IMG/VR virus record: IMGVR_UViG_3300020583_000023
Location: 1-38,789 of that record
Direction: 5' to 3' (one strand)
From: a virus
DNA length: 38,789 nt
In this document: piece after piece, positions 6,357-12,633 of the stretch
Position numbering within the stretch: position 1 is the stretch's first letter
How the letters are laid out: the number at the start of each line of letters is the position of its first letter
Program-made: the position numbers and the translations under genes
The notes under the pieces: model-generated
What the model was told of the DNA's origin: nothing
The model's input: the letters and a program-made list of their open reading frames with translations, nothing else
The model's database searches: none

Positions 6357-7165
6357 GCCGCGGCCCTCCGCTCCCGCGCCGTGCGCGCGCTCCGCAACCT
6401 CGACATCGACCGGTGGGTCGCCAGCACGTTCAGCCAGTCGCCAGCCTGCGCCTCGCACTCCACCTGCTCAAAGCTGCCGTCCTCGCCGACCGCGACGATG
6501 ATCGCCCCATCCGGCTCCGGGCTACCGCACTCCACGTCAGCCAACCGGTACGCGGCCGCCTGCAAGTGCGCCTCATCGAACACCCGGCCCTTCGGGTTCG
6601 TTTTCAAGTCGACGATCAGATCGCGGCCGTCGATCTCCGCACGCATGTCCAGCCGGCCCGCATACGTGTGCGTGACCGAGCCGACAAACCGTTCCACCGC
6701 GCTCGGCTTCGGACGCGCCTTCAGCAGCCACGCGCACAAGCCCTGCACATAGCCGCGAACCTCGCCCGGGAAGTCTCCGAGGTCGGGGACGGTCTGCTCG
6801 CGCCCCCACAGCTCCAGGACCGCGTGAACCGCCGTGCCGCGATCGGCGCCGGCGTCGCGCCTGGCTTCCATCCCGAGCCCGTTGATCCGTACGACGCTGA
6901 TCGCTTGCGACGGATCGACGTTCACCAGCTCGCCCTGTGCTGCGAGTCTGGCCGCGCCCTCGGCGCCGCATGCTTCCGCCCACGCGAGCAGCGCCGGCTT
7001 GTCGAGCACTTTAAGCGCCGAAGTGACGCTGATCGCCGAAACGCGCTCACCACCGGTGTGAAGCCAATAGCGATGCGACGCGTCCCGATACTCGACGGTG
7101 ACGCTGCCGTACGCCTGAAACTCGGAGCCGTCACGCTCCGTGTACGGCCGCTCGAACACGGTCAT
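6353..7165 (-). CDS. RecB/Cas4-like PD-(D/E)XK exonuclease
   Basis: This 270-residue protein has the RecB-nuclease signature: a histidine at 114 (RGTAVHAVLELW), YAGRLDMRAEIDG with D173, IVDLKT with D186 and K188, and the Q-x-x-x-Y helix HLQAAAYRLAD (Q202, Y206). It belongs to the PD-(D/E)XK group that includes the phage exonucleases paired with annealing proteins. It probably resects double-stranded ends to make single strands. It directly follows the Rad52-like gene (ATGA overlap 7162-7165), which is the usual pairing of a phage recombination module. Length is typical for the group. Confidence 0.85.
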   Translation of the reverse strand: MTVFERPYTERDGSEFQAYGSVTVEYRDASHRYWLHTGGERVSAISVTSALKVLDKPALLAWAEACGAEGAARLAAQGELVNVDPSQAISVVRINGLGMEARRDAGADRGTAVHAVLELWGREQTVPDLGDFPGEVRGYVQGLCAWLLKARPKPSAVERFVGSVTHTYAGRLDMRAEIDGRDLIVDLKTNPKGRVFDEAHLQAAAYRLADVECGSPEPDGAIIVAVGEDGSFEQVECEAQAGDWLNVLATHRSMSRLRSARTARERRAAA

Positions 7166-7983
7166 GACGTGCGCTCCATCCCAACCAGTGCTTCCGCGAG
7201 CGCCGGCGCAACAGCCGCCGGCACGCCGGCGAACGAGATCGCGACACCCTCCGGGGCGGAAAGGCCAACCGATCCGAGCGCCAAACGCACCTGACCGACC
7301 TTCAGACCCTTGGCCGCAGCCTTCAGCTCTTCGATATCGGACTCGGTTACCAGCGCCGGCGCGTCAGGCTCGGGGGGCGCGTCGATCTCGGCGTCCCCCT
7401 GGGCGCCCTCGACGTCACCGTGATCGAGGGACTCTCCGAACGCGCTGGTGCCGTGCGACTCCAGCCACGTCTTGTAGTTCGACTGCGCCATTCGCTCGCC
7501 CTCAGCGGTCAGCCTCACCTTGTCGCGGCCGCCGAGCTCGAGCCCACTGCCGATCTTCAACGTGAGCTTCGGGGTCGCGTACAGCGACACGCCGATCCCG
7601 AACTTCACCGCGGCACGCTTCAACGCATCCGACACGAGTCCCTTGCCGGCGCCTTCGCCAACGTCCGAGCGGGTGATGTCGTCGATCGTGAGGTCACACC
7701 ACATCTGGCCGCCGCCGACCGGGCGGTACGCGTCATGCCAGAGGTGCGGGACGATCAGGTTGAGCCGCTCGACGACCAGGCGCGCATCGATGTAGGCGAC
7801 GATCAGGCCTCCGGTCGGGTTCTCTTTCGGCCAGGTGGCCTGCACCTTGAACTTCACGGCCGCCGGCGTGAACGGGCGGCGCAGATGCTTCGCGGCGTCG
7901 CGGAAGCTGTCGACCGGGAAGCTGACAGTGGGTTCGGCGGCCTCGGAGCCGTTGGGCGTCGTCCTGGCGGTCGTCGTCGCCAT
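7162..7983 (-). CDS. Rad52/Rad22-family single-strand annealing protein
   Basis: This 273-residue protein has residues about 30-165 matching the Rad52/22 fold used by phage annealing proteins. Segments include LRRPFTPAAVKFKVQATW, AYIDARLVVERLNLIVP, and the characteristic VSDALKRAAVKFGIGVSLY followed by strands. The C-terminal third is acidic and variable, with a helical end that may bind a partner. Such proteins anneal complementary single strands at processed ends. Together with the adjacent nuclease it forms a two-component homologous recombination system. ATG 7983 shares a base with the upstream stop (TGATG). Confidence 0.85.
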   Translation of the reverse strand: MATTTARTTPNGSEAAEPTVSFPVDSFRDAAKHLRRPFTPAAVKFKVQATWPKENPTGGLIVAYIDARLVVERLNLIVPHLWHDAYRPVGGGQMWCDLTIDDITRSDVGEGAGKGLVSDALKRAAVKFGIGVSLYATPKLTLKIGSGLELGGRDKVRLTAEGERMAQSNYKTWLESHGTSAFGESLDHGDVEGAQGDAEIDAPPEPDAPALVTESDIEELKAAAKGLKVGQVRLALGSVGLSAPEGVAISFAGVPAAVAPALAEALVGMERTS

Positions 7984-8492
7984 CAGAAGCCTGCTTCCGC
8001 AGGATCAGGGCCGTCCGAGCCAGCCAGGAAATCGACGTCAACCGGGAGCGGCTCTAGAAGGCTTTCGGGACAGCGCCAACTCACCCGCTCTACTTCCTCC
8101 GTGACCGTGACCATCGGCACCGGTGGCGCGTCCGGATCGGGAACCTCGCGGGTCACCGTCTCTGTGATCACGACGCGCTCGCATACGTTCGACCGATCCG
8201 TGTATAAGGTGACCTCGTGCGGGCCGAACCGGCGAGTCAGATAGAAGTACGTGTCGTCGGTACCGAGTCGCCCTTTCTCCCACGGGCCGCCAAGCTCGCG
8301 TTCGCGTTCCACCAGCAGGCTGCGCGACAGCTGATAGTCGATCAGGCGAACCGCGTCTCGTCGGTCAATCAGGCGTTCCGGGCGTGGGGCGCGCTCCAGA
8401 AAGTCCGCGAGCTCGCGCAGCCCGTCGATGAACGCGACCTGTTCCGCGGTCAAATGGTCGGTGGGATCGTTGGATAGGCTGTGCACGCTCAT
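7983..8492 (-). CDS. Conserved hypothetical protein
   Basis: This is a 169-residue acidic protein. It has an N-terminal helical region (LTAEQVAFIDGLRELADFLE), then a beta-rich middle with TYFYLTRRFGPHEVTLYTDR and NVCERVV. Near the C-terminus is VTVTEEVERVSWRCPESLL. I recall this domain as an unassigned protein often encoded beside annealing proteins in actinobacterial phages. Two cysteines (in NVCERV and WRCPES) are the only candidate special residues. The AGGAG in front of ATG 8492 is about 13 bases away, longer than usual. Confidence 0.75.
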   Translation of the reverse strand: MSVHSLSNDPTDHLTAEQVAFIDGLRELADFLERAPRPERLIDRRDAVRLIDYQLSRSLLVERERELGGPWEKGRLGTDDTYFYLTRRFGPHEVTLYTDRSNVCERVVITETVTREVPDPDAPPVPMVTVTEEVERVSWRCPESLLEPLPVDVDFLAGSDGPDPAEAGF

Positions 8493-8515
8493 GGGAGGGC
8501 TTTATCTCCTGTGGG

Positions 8516-8632
8516 TCACGCCCCCGGCGGCAGCAACCGCGCGGGGGCATCATTGGTAAGGGTGGCCCGCGAGCAGCCGGGGGCGCGGCTGTCGCGGGCG
8601 CTCACGTCGGGACAGGCCTCGACGCAAGTCAT
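8516..8632 (-). CDS. Possible 38-residue protein
   Basis: A 38-codon frame starts at ATG 8632, in an ATGA overlap with the stop of the small membrane protein gene, and reads MTCVEACPDVSARDSRAPG and onward to TGA at 8518-8516. It fills the only sizeable gap in the overlap chain of the early operon. Apart from three cysteines there are no features. The coupling signal supports it, but the length and composition do not exclude chance. A GC-rich hairpin lies at its 3' end. Confidence 0.35.
   Translation of the reverse strand: MTCVEACPDVSARDSRAPGCSRATLTNDAPARLLPPGA
8520..8548 (-). terminator. GC-rich hairpin, possible attenuator
   Basis: GCCCCC at 8520-8525 pairs with GGGGGC at 8543-8548, and an inner GCGG/CCGC stem closes a small loop. 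No U-tract follows in the leftward direction. It lies between the first small early genes and the recombination genes, so it could reduce read-through or protect RNA ends. Function is inferred from structure only. Confidence 0.4.
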
Positions 8633-8778
8633 GGGCGCCGTCCGAAACGGTCGATGCACTTGAAGTACTCGGCTCTCGCGCGCGAACGCTCAGCAGCATC
8701 CTGAGCGTCCCGCCATGCGCACCGGCAGATGAAGCCGATCAGGATCAGCCAGCAACCAATCGCGAAAACCGCGCTCAT
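8629..8778 (-). CDS. Small single-pass membrane protein (49 aa)
   Basis: This 49-residue protein has one hydrophobic helix near the N-terminus (VFAIGCWLILIGFICRCAW, residues 3-21) followed by a charged tail (RDAQDAAERSRARAEYF). It would sit in the inner membrane with a cytoplasmic basic tail, or in the reverse orientation. ATG 8778 overlaps the stop of the zinc-ribbon gene (ATGA 8775-8778), which fixes the start against a longer frame from 8877. Family and role are unknown. Confidence 0.6.
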   Translation of the reverse strand: MSAVFAIGCWLILIGFICRCAWRDAQDAAERSRARAEYFKCIDRFGRRP

Positions 8779-8963
8779 CGGACCGTTCCCGCGCGAATGT
8801 CCGCCACGATCAGCTCGCAGGCAGCGCACAACCGCTCCCACGTGCCCGTGTGCGGGCTCGAACCGCAACGCGTGCACGTTTTGACATCCACCGGCGTCGA
8901 GTCATACCGGCGAGCAGCGGCAGCCAGGCGAGCCGCCAACGGTGACGACGAGTCGAACGTCAT
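8775..8963 (-). CDS. Small zinc-ribbon protein (62 aa)
   Basis: This 62-residue protein starts at ATG 8963, in an ATGA overlap with the upstream gene. The N-terminal helix (PLAARLAAAARRYDS) is followed by a four-cysteine ribbon: CTRCGSSP, then a spacer of about a dozen residues, then CAACE. It probably binds zinc and may contact nucleic acid or protein. It belongs to the series of tiny genes between the regulator and the recombination genes. I do not recognise a named family. Confidence 0.65.
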   Translation of the reverse strand: MTFDSSSPLAARLAAAARRYDSTPVDVKTCTRCGSSPHTGTWERLCAACELIVADIRAGTVR

Positions 8964-9196
8964 GTGGTCAGCCCCAGCCGGCGGAGAACGCGCTCGCGTT
9001 GCGCGCGGTGGAACTCGTCGATCTGCTCGACCGTGAGCCCGCACGCCAACTCGCACGGGCTCATTGATTTCAGAGCGGCCATCTGACGCGCGGAGTTCGT
9101 AGTCCCTGGCTTGGCGTTGTTGATCGAACGCTTCTGCCAGGGGCGCGGCTTGCCGAGTACGAACTGGGTCGCCGGCGGACGAGCGTGGCGAGTCAT
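8960..9196 (-). CDS. Hypothetical protein (78 aa)
   Basis: This 78-residue basic protein begins MTRHARPPATQFVLGKPRP. A Met-rich, Ser-rich middle (QMAALKSMSPCELACGL) leads to a helical C-terminus (TVEQIDEFHRAQRERVLRRL). ATG 9196 overlaps the stop of the HTH regulator (ATGA 9193-9196); an upstream ATG at 9220 would overlap that gene by 28 bases and is less likely. It is the second gene of the early operon, so it may be made early. No function can be assigned. Confidence 0.65.
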   Translation of the reverse strand: MTRHARPPATQFVLGKPRPWQKRSINNAKPGTTNSARQMAALKSMSPCELACGLTVEQIDEFHRAQRERVLRRLGLTT

Positions 9197-9426
9197 GCCG
9201 CGCGCTCCGTGTATAGCCACGCCATGTCACGACCAAGCTCGCGAGTCAGCGCAATCAGGTTCTCCTCGCTCGGCCGATGCCAGCCGCGCTCCCACTTGCT
9301 GACCATCATCGGGTCGACGTCGACCCGGTCGGCGAGCTGGCGTTGCGTCAGCCCCGCTGCGAGCCTCGCACGCTTGATGTTCGCGCCGAGAGTAGTTGCC
9401 GGTCTGCTAGTTGCTTGACTAGACAT
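9193..9426 (-). CDS. Cro/C1-type HTH regulator, first gene of the early operon
   Basis: This 77-residue protein is almost entirely one Cro/C1 (XRE) DNA-binding domain. The HTH covers residues 26-48 (LTQRQLADRVDVDPMMVSKW), followed by ERGWHRPSEENL and a short DMAWLYTERAA end. No dimerisation or cleavage domain is present, so it resembles a Cro-type protein. It is paralogous to the rightward HTH gene: both share SKWERG-x-HRP and a final L/M-A-W motif. Its ATG lies just downstream of a leftward promoter, giving a leaderless or nearly leaderless transcript. Its first codons lie in an operator-like inverted repeat arm (9414-9425). Confidence 0.85.
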   Translation of the reverse strand: MSSQATSRPATTLGANIKRARLAAGLTQRQLADRVDVDPMMVSKWERGWHRPSEENLIALTRELGRDMAWLYTERAA

Positions 9427-9465
9427 CTGGCAACCACCATACTAGGAGTGTGCTGTCTAGTCAAG
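9414..9465. promoter_or_regulatory. Divergent overlapping promoters with 12-bp inverted-repeat operator
   Basis: CTTGACTAGACA at 9414-9425 is perfectly repeated in inverted form as TGTCTAGTCAAG at 9454-9465. The rightward promoter reads TTGACT (9415-9420), 17 bases, CATACT (9438-9443). The leftward promoter reads TTGACT (9464-9459), 17 bases, TATGGT (9441-9436). The two -10 elements overlap and each -35 lies inside one repeat arm, so the two directions should be mutually exclusive. CTAG, usually rare, occurs five times between 9407 and 9475 (starts 9407, 9419, 9442, 9457, 9472), suggesting several operator sites. The promoter calls are by eye. Confidence 0.75.
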
Positions 9466-10007
9466 TGGCTTCTAGGAACTTGTCCACGACAAACTCAATC
9501 GCCCGCCGTAGGTTTGAACTCATGGTCGCCGAGCACACGGCGCTTGTGGGGCGACGGATCGCTGAGGCCCGCGAAGAAGCGGGCCTCACTCAAGCCGAGC
9601 TAGCAGCAAAAATCCCAGGCAAGGCGGGCAGCGACCAGGTGTCCAAGTGGGAGCGCGGCATCCACCGCCCCGGCGACGACACGCTCGCTCAGATCGGCAA
9701 AGCGACCGGCAAGCCTCTAGCCTGGTTCCACACTTCCCCGGCCGACAAATCCAATGGAACGCCGGCGCTCATGGAAACGCTCGAACCCGATGACGATCAG
9801 TCTCAGCTCGATCGGATTGAAGCGATGCTCGCCGAGCTGCTCCGACGCGTCCCGCCGACCACCGAGGAGCTGCTCGACGCGGCGAAGACTGGGGCTAGCA
9901 CAGCAGAGCGGCTATCGGGACGGCCAGCAGGCAGTACCGAGCGGCAAGCGTCTCAAGCTCGGCGCGCAAAGGGTCGGCCTCCGGAAGCTCCGGCAGCCGG
10001 CGAGTGA
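9450..10007 (+). CDS. XRE-family HTH regulator (rightward arm of the switch)
   Basis: This protein has 185 residues from GTG 9450, or 161 from ATG 9522. The HTH region (LTQAELAAKIPG ... SDQVSKWERGIHRPGDDTL) lies at about 46-84 from the first start. A helical segment follows (QLDRIEAMLAELLRRV), then a Pro/Ala/Arg-rich tail. The protein is longer than its leftward paralogue and has a possible oligomerisation helix, so it is the better candidate for a repressor. The rightward promoter would place the transcript start at about 9450, making the GTG leaderless; ATG 9522 has only a weak TAGG upstream. The last 113 bases overlap a possible leftward gene. Confidence 0.8.
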   Translation: MLSSQVASRNLSTTNSIARRRFELMVAEHTALVGRRIAEAREEAGLTQAELAAKIPGKAGSDQVSKWERGIHRPGDDTLAQIGKATGKPLAWFHTSPADKSNGTPALMETLEPDDDQSQLDRIEAMLAELLRRVPPTTEELLDAAKTGASTAERLSGRPAGSTERQASQARRAKGRPPEAPAAGE

Positions 10008-10104
10008 AATAGTTGGCAGACATGTCCACCCAGTCCTGTAGCACGGCCTCTCCAGTCGTCGGCTGCGCGTCACGCTCGCCAACAACCCGCAATTTCCGCT
10101 TCAT
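9895..10104 (-). CDS. Possible small protein antisense to the regulator tail
   Basis: This 69-residue frame starts at ATG 10104 (MKRKLRVVGERDAQPTTGEA), with a well-mixed composition and a helical C-terminus rich in Glu/Leu/Ala ending in VPIAALLC. It overlaps the 3' end of the rightward HTH gene tail-to-tail by 113 bases. The overlapped part of the HTH protein is Arg/Pro-rich and less convincing, so either frame could be the genuine one here. There is no good ribosome-binding site. I cannot assign a function; the call rests on composition alone. Confidence 0.35.
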   Translation of the reverse strand: MKRKLRVVGERDAQPTTGEAVLQDWVDMSANYFTRRLPELPEADPLRAELETLAARYCLLAVPIAALLC

Positions 10105-10209
10105 CCCTCTCGCTGCCCTTCCCCGGTCCGCTCGTGGTCTCGCTGTTGCCGTGATCATAAGCAGACGGTTAGGCAGGTCGCAACCGCAACGTTCGTCCAG
10201 GATGTACAC

Positions 10210-10602
10210 ATGAGAGACGGATCGACGGCAACACGGGTTCTTCCGGTAGTGCTCGCGGTTCTTGCCCTCGCAGGCTGCGGCACCACCCGTACCGTCACCG
10301 TCACCACGATCATCCAAGCCGCCCCAGCGCCAGCCGCCACGACGGCCGTGGCCCAGTCTCCAGGATCGTTCTCCGGTAACGGCACCAAATCGCTCGGCAC
10401 GATCACGATCGACCGACCGTCGATCATCGAGTGGCGATCCTCCGGGCCGTCCTTCGCTTTGACCAGCGGCGTCAGCGGCACGACCGCGATCGCGGTCAGC
10501 TCCACGTCGAGCTCTGGAACGTCGGCGATCGGCCCGGGGGCGTATCCGAACGCGCAGGTGATCTCGGCCGCGAATTGGACGATCCGGATCGTGGCGCAGT
10601 AG
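10210..10602 (+). CDS. Predicted surface lipoprotein
   Basis: This is a 130-residue protein. The signal peptide TRVLPVVLAVLALAGC ends in a lipobox LAGC with the lipidated cysteine at residue 23, so the mature protein should be anchored outside the cytoplasmic membrane. A Thr/Ala/Pro-rich linker (about 24-50) precedes a small beta-rich domain (GNGTKSLGTITIDRPSIIEW ... PNAQVISAANWTIRI). I recall this domain in secreted proteins of actinobacteria. An AGGA lies 8 bases before ATG 10210. It is transcribed with the rightward regulator and stands apart from virion genes, which is where phages often keep lysogenic-conversion or superinfection-exclusion genes; that role is inference. Confidence 0.8.
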   Translation: MRDGSTATRVLPVVLAVLALAGCGTTRTVTVTTIIQAAPAPAATTAVAQSPGSFSGNGTKSLGTITIDRPSIIEWRSSGPSFALTSGVSGTTAIAVSSTSSSGTSAIGPGAYPNAQVISAANWTIRIVAQ

Positions 10603-10611
10603 AACGACGAA

Positions 10612-10642
10612 ACGCCCCGTAAGCCAAAGGCTCACAGGGCGT
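10612..10642. terminator. Bidirectional terminator between convergent units
   Basis: ACGCCC (10612-10617) pairs with GGGCGT (10637-10642), then GT/AC and AGCC/GGCT pairs close on an AAA loop, with two single mismatches. The hairpin sits between the 3' end of the rightward lipoprotein gene and the 3' end of the leftward late operon, the right place for a terminator acting in both directions. There is no clear U-tract, which is common in high-GC genomes. Confidence 0.75.
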
Positions 10643-10691
10643 CCCGCCTGGGGGAGGAGGTCATACCCGAGACGAGCTCGGGCGTCCGCTC

Positions 10692-10991
10692 CTATTGGGG
10701 CGAAGCTGCTGGAGGCTGACCGGTCGCCGCCGGTGTCCCGGAGGTCACAAAGGGGCGGGGAGCGGATACGCCCGCTGCGGCGATCTTCGCGCCTGCGAAC
10801 GCGTGCACGGCGTTGACGACCAGGAACACGGCAGCGATCACCGTCGACCCAGCCGAGATCAGGATCTGTTCCTTGGACGCGAGCGACGGCACGAACGCGA
10901 CCACCTGCCCGACGATCGTCACGAGCAGGGAGACTAGTCCGGCCTGCGTGATCTTGATGTGGCTTACGTCGCCTGTCGATGTGAGCTTCAT
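10692..10991 (-). CDS. Putative holin
   Basis: This 99-residue protein has two hydrophobic segments, residues about 17-38 (AGLVSLLVTIVGQVVAFV) and 45-68 (ILISAGSTVIAAVFLVVNAV), and a Pro/Ala/Ser-rich C-terminal tail. The size, the two helices and the place at the end of the late operon next to cell-wall hydrolases fit a class II holin, which would make the membrane pores that release or activate the lysins. AGGAGG lies 6-7 bases before ATG 10991. The holin call rests on topology and context, not on a named family. Confidence 0.65.
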   Translation of the reverse strand: MKLTSTGDVSHIKITQAGLVSLLVTIVGQVVAFVPSLASKEQILISAGSTVIAAVFLVVNAVHAFAGAKIAAAGVSAPRPFVTSGTPAATGQPPAASPQ

Positions 10992-10999
10992 GAATCCTC

Positions 11000-11734
11000 C
11001 TAGTTGAGCGGGCTGGCGACCCAGCCCTTGAGAGTGCGCGGCACCGTGCAATCGGCGCCCTGGTCGAACAGCGCGGCGAGCGTGTTGAAGCTCATGCAGA
11101 AGCAGCCGCCCGGAATGTCGCCGTGCGCCACCCCGTACTCGGTGCCCCACGAGTTCACGAACCAGATCCGCTCGTTCTGAGCGTCAAGGCCGATTGCGCA
11201 CACCTCGTGCCCGCCGCGAACCGTTGCGCCCGGAGCGATCTCGATGTACCCGTTCGCGTCCGGCGAGTCGAACGACGTGAACCAGTTCATCCCGAAAATC
11301 GCCGGCCGCGGCACGACCGCCAACAACGCGCTATGGATGTCGGCGGCGTGCTGGTACTCGAAGATCCAGCCGCGATTCTTCGCGGCCTGGCAGACCTCGG
11401 TGCCCGAGCCGCCCTGGTCGTTCGGCGGATATGGCCCGAACCCCTCCAGCACCTCCTCGTCGGAGTAGACGGCGTAGCAGTCGGGCTCCCCGAGCGTCGG
11501 CTGCCCGGCAGCCCAGTGCGGGATCGCGTTCAGCGCTCCGCACACCGCGTGCGCCGTGCAGCTCGAGGTCTCCTGCTGATTGAGCGGCAGCCCCGCGGAA
11601 CGGTGAGTGACGCTGACCAGCTGCGCGGCGGTCTCGGCCGGGTACGCGTCGGAGCGGTCGTCGATGTGGATGTGCCGTCCCAGGCGTTTCCCGGGGATCA
11701 CGACCTCCGGGATGCGAATGCGGTGGATGCTCAA
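11000..11734 (-). CDS. Papain-like (C1 family) cysteine peptidase
   Basis: This 244-residue protein carries the C1 catalytic set: oxyanion Gln53 and Cys59 in QQETSSCTAHAVCGAL, His176 in RGGHEVCAIGLD, and Asn194 in FVNSWG. The six-residue Gln-Cys spacing is the papain spacing. There is no signal peptide or propeptide, so it is active as made or released by the holin. It starts at TTG 11734 after AGGAGG with five bases of spacing. It lies directly upstream of the holin gene in the lysis cluster. It may cut cell-wall-linked or host surface proteins, or peptidoglycan peptides; the substrate cannot be told from sequence. Confidence 0.85.
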   Translation of the reverse strand: MSIHRIRIPEVVIPGKRLGRHIHIDDRSDAYPAETAAQLVSVTHRSAGLPLNQQETSSCTAHAVCGALNAIPHWAAGQPTLGEPDCYAVYSDEEVLEGFGPYPPNDQGGSGTEVCQAAKNRGWIFEYQHAADIHSALLAVVPRPAIFGMNWFTSFDSPDANGYIEIAPGATVRGGHEVCAIGLDAQNERIWFVNSWGTEYGVAHGDIPGGCFCMSFNTLAALFDQGADCTVPRTLKGWVASPLN

Positions 11735-11743
11735 GCTGTCCTC

Positions 11744-11896
11744 CTAGATTTCGCGTAGCAGTCGAGCTACGAGGGATGGGTCAATAACCGGGGTCTCTGT
11801 ACGCCAGTGCATCCACGCCCGCGCCAAGCACGCGAGCACGTCGTAGGCGACCACGAGCGCCACGTTCAGCAGGACCGCGTCAAGCAGACGCCTCAC
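11744..11896 (-). CDS. Small membrane protein (50 aa)
   Basis: This 50-residue frame starts at GTG 11896, in a GTGA overlap with the upstream gene (11893-11896). It has one hydrophobic helix, residues about 4-26 (LLDAVLLNVALVVAYDVLAC), then a short charged tail ending in PSLVARLLREI. It is part of the lysis cluster and could be a holin partner or anti-holin; this is inference from size and place. The overlap fixes the start against a longer frame from 11959. Confidence 0.6.
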   Translation of the reverse strand: MRRLLDAVLLNVALVVAYDVLACLARAWMHWRTETPVIDPSLVARLLREI

Positions 11897-12135
11897 GCGG
11901 GATGCTCCGCGCGCCACAACGCCGCTGAGCACGACTGATCCGGATGCCTGCGCGTCCACTTCTGGATCAGGTCCAGCGGCGAGATTTCGACCAGTACGTC
12001 CGTCAACAGGTCGACACCGATCGCGCCTGAGTGATCAACCTCGACGATCTCGATCAGCCGCTTCCCGTCACTCCAATACGAGCGAACGGGCGCAATCGTC
12101 CGGGGATCTCTGCCGCGCACCGCTGCGTTGAACAC
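11893..12135 (-). CDS. Hypothetical protein (80 aa)
   Basis: This 80-residue protein with balanced composition starts at GTG 12135 after AGGAGG (6-base spacing). It reads as a small beta-strand-rich domain (VRSYWSDGKRLIEIVEVDHS, then LTDVLVEISPLDLIQKW) and ends with RRHPDQSCSAALWRAEHPA. No transmembrane segment is present. It is coupled to the small membrane protein downstream by GTGA. No family is recognised. Confidence 0.7.
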   Translation of the reverse strand: MFNAAVRGRDPRTIAPVRSYWSDGKRLIEIVEVDHSGAIGVDLLTDVLVEISPLDLIQKWTRRHPDQSCSAALWRAEHPA

Positions 12136-12159
12136 GACGCCCTCCTGGCTTCGCGGACG

Positions 12160-12600
12160 TTACGTCTTGCTCTTCGGCACCTTGCGAGCAGCCGTCCGGC
12201 GGCGGATCGGCGTTGGCGCCGGCGGCCCCACGCTCTTGAAATGCGGGTGACGGTCGACATGCTCGCCGGTGACCTTCAGGTGCATCGACGCGATCGCTTT
12301 CGCCGCCCACTCGTTGTGCTGCTCCTGCCGTTTCGCGTGCTCATGCAGCGGTTTGAGCTTCGCATCGATCAGCCTGTGCAGCCGGCGGCGCCACGGCGGG
12401 TACAGCAGCACCGCGGCAATGAAGATGACCGCCCATTGCACGATGCTCGCCACCAGATTCGGGCCCACTCTGGACGAGTCGAGCGGCCAGAAATCCGCGC
12501 TGATCCGTGACCGGAACACGATCACCGCCGCGACAGCAGCCGCGAACACGAGTAGCGCCGCGAGCTTACGAACAACGCCCCTGTCCTTGTCCTCAATCAT
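12160..12600 (-). CDS. Two-pass membrane protein of the lysis cluster
   Basis: This 146-residue protein has two hydrophobic helices at about 12-30 (KLAALLVFAAAVAAVIVF) and 50-67 (SIVQWAVIFIAAVLLYP). A basic cytoplasmic-type tail follows, with repeated Arg/His/Lys (RRRLHRLIDAKLKPLHEHAK) and a Pro/Arg/Lys-rich end. AGGAG precedes ATG 12600 by six bases. Two helices and a basic tail resemble a holin, so the cluster may contain more than one holin-like protein; other roles, such as envelope modification, are possible. Confidence 0.65.
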   Translation of the reverse strand: MIEDKDRGVVRKLAALLVFAAAVAAVIVFRSRISADFWPLDSSRVGPNLVASIVQWAVIFIAAVLLYPPWRRRLHRLIDAKLKPLHEHAKRQEQHNEWAAKAIASMHLKVTGEHVDRHPHFKSVGPPAPTPIRRRTAARKVPKSKT

Positions 12601-12633
12601 CCGCAGCTCCTATCGAGCGTCGTTGCCATTCGC

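Noticed and set aside
6413-7294. 293-codon + strand frame
   Set aside because: Antisense to the RecB-like nuclease, Arg/Leu/Val-rich, no motif; the nuclease motifs decide the strand.
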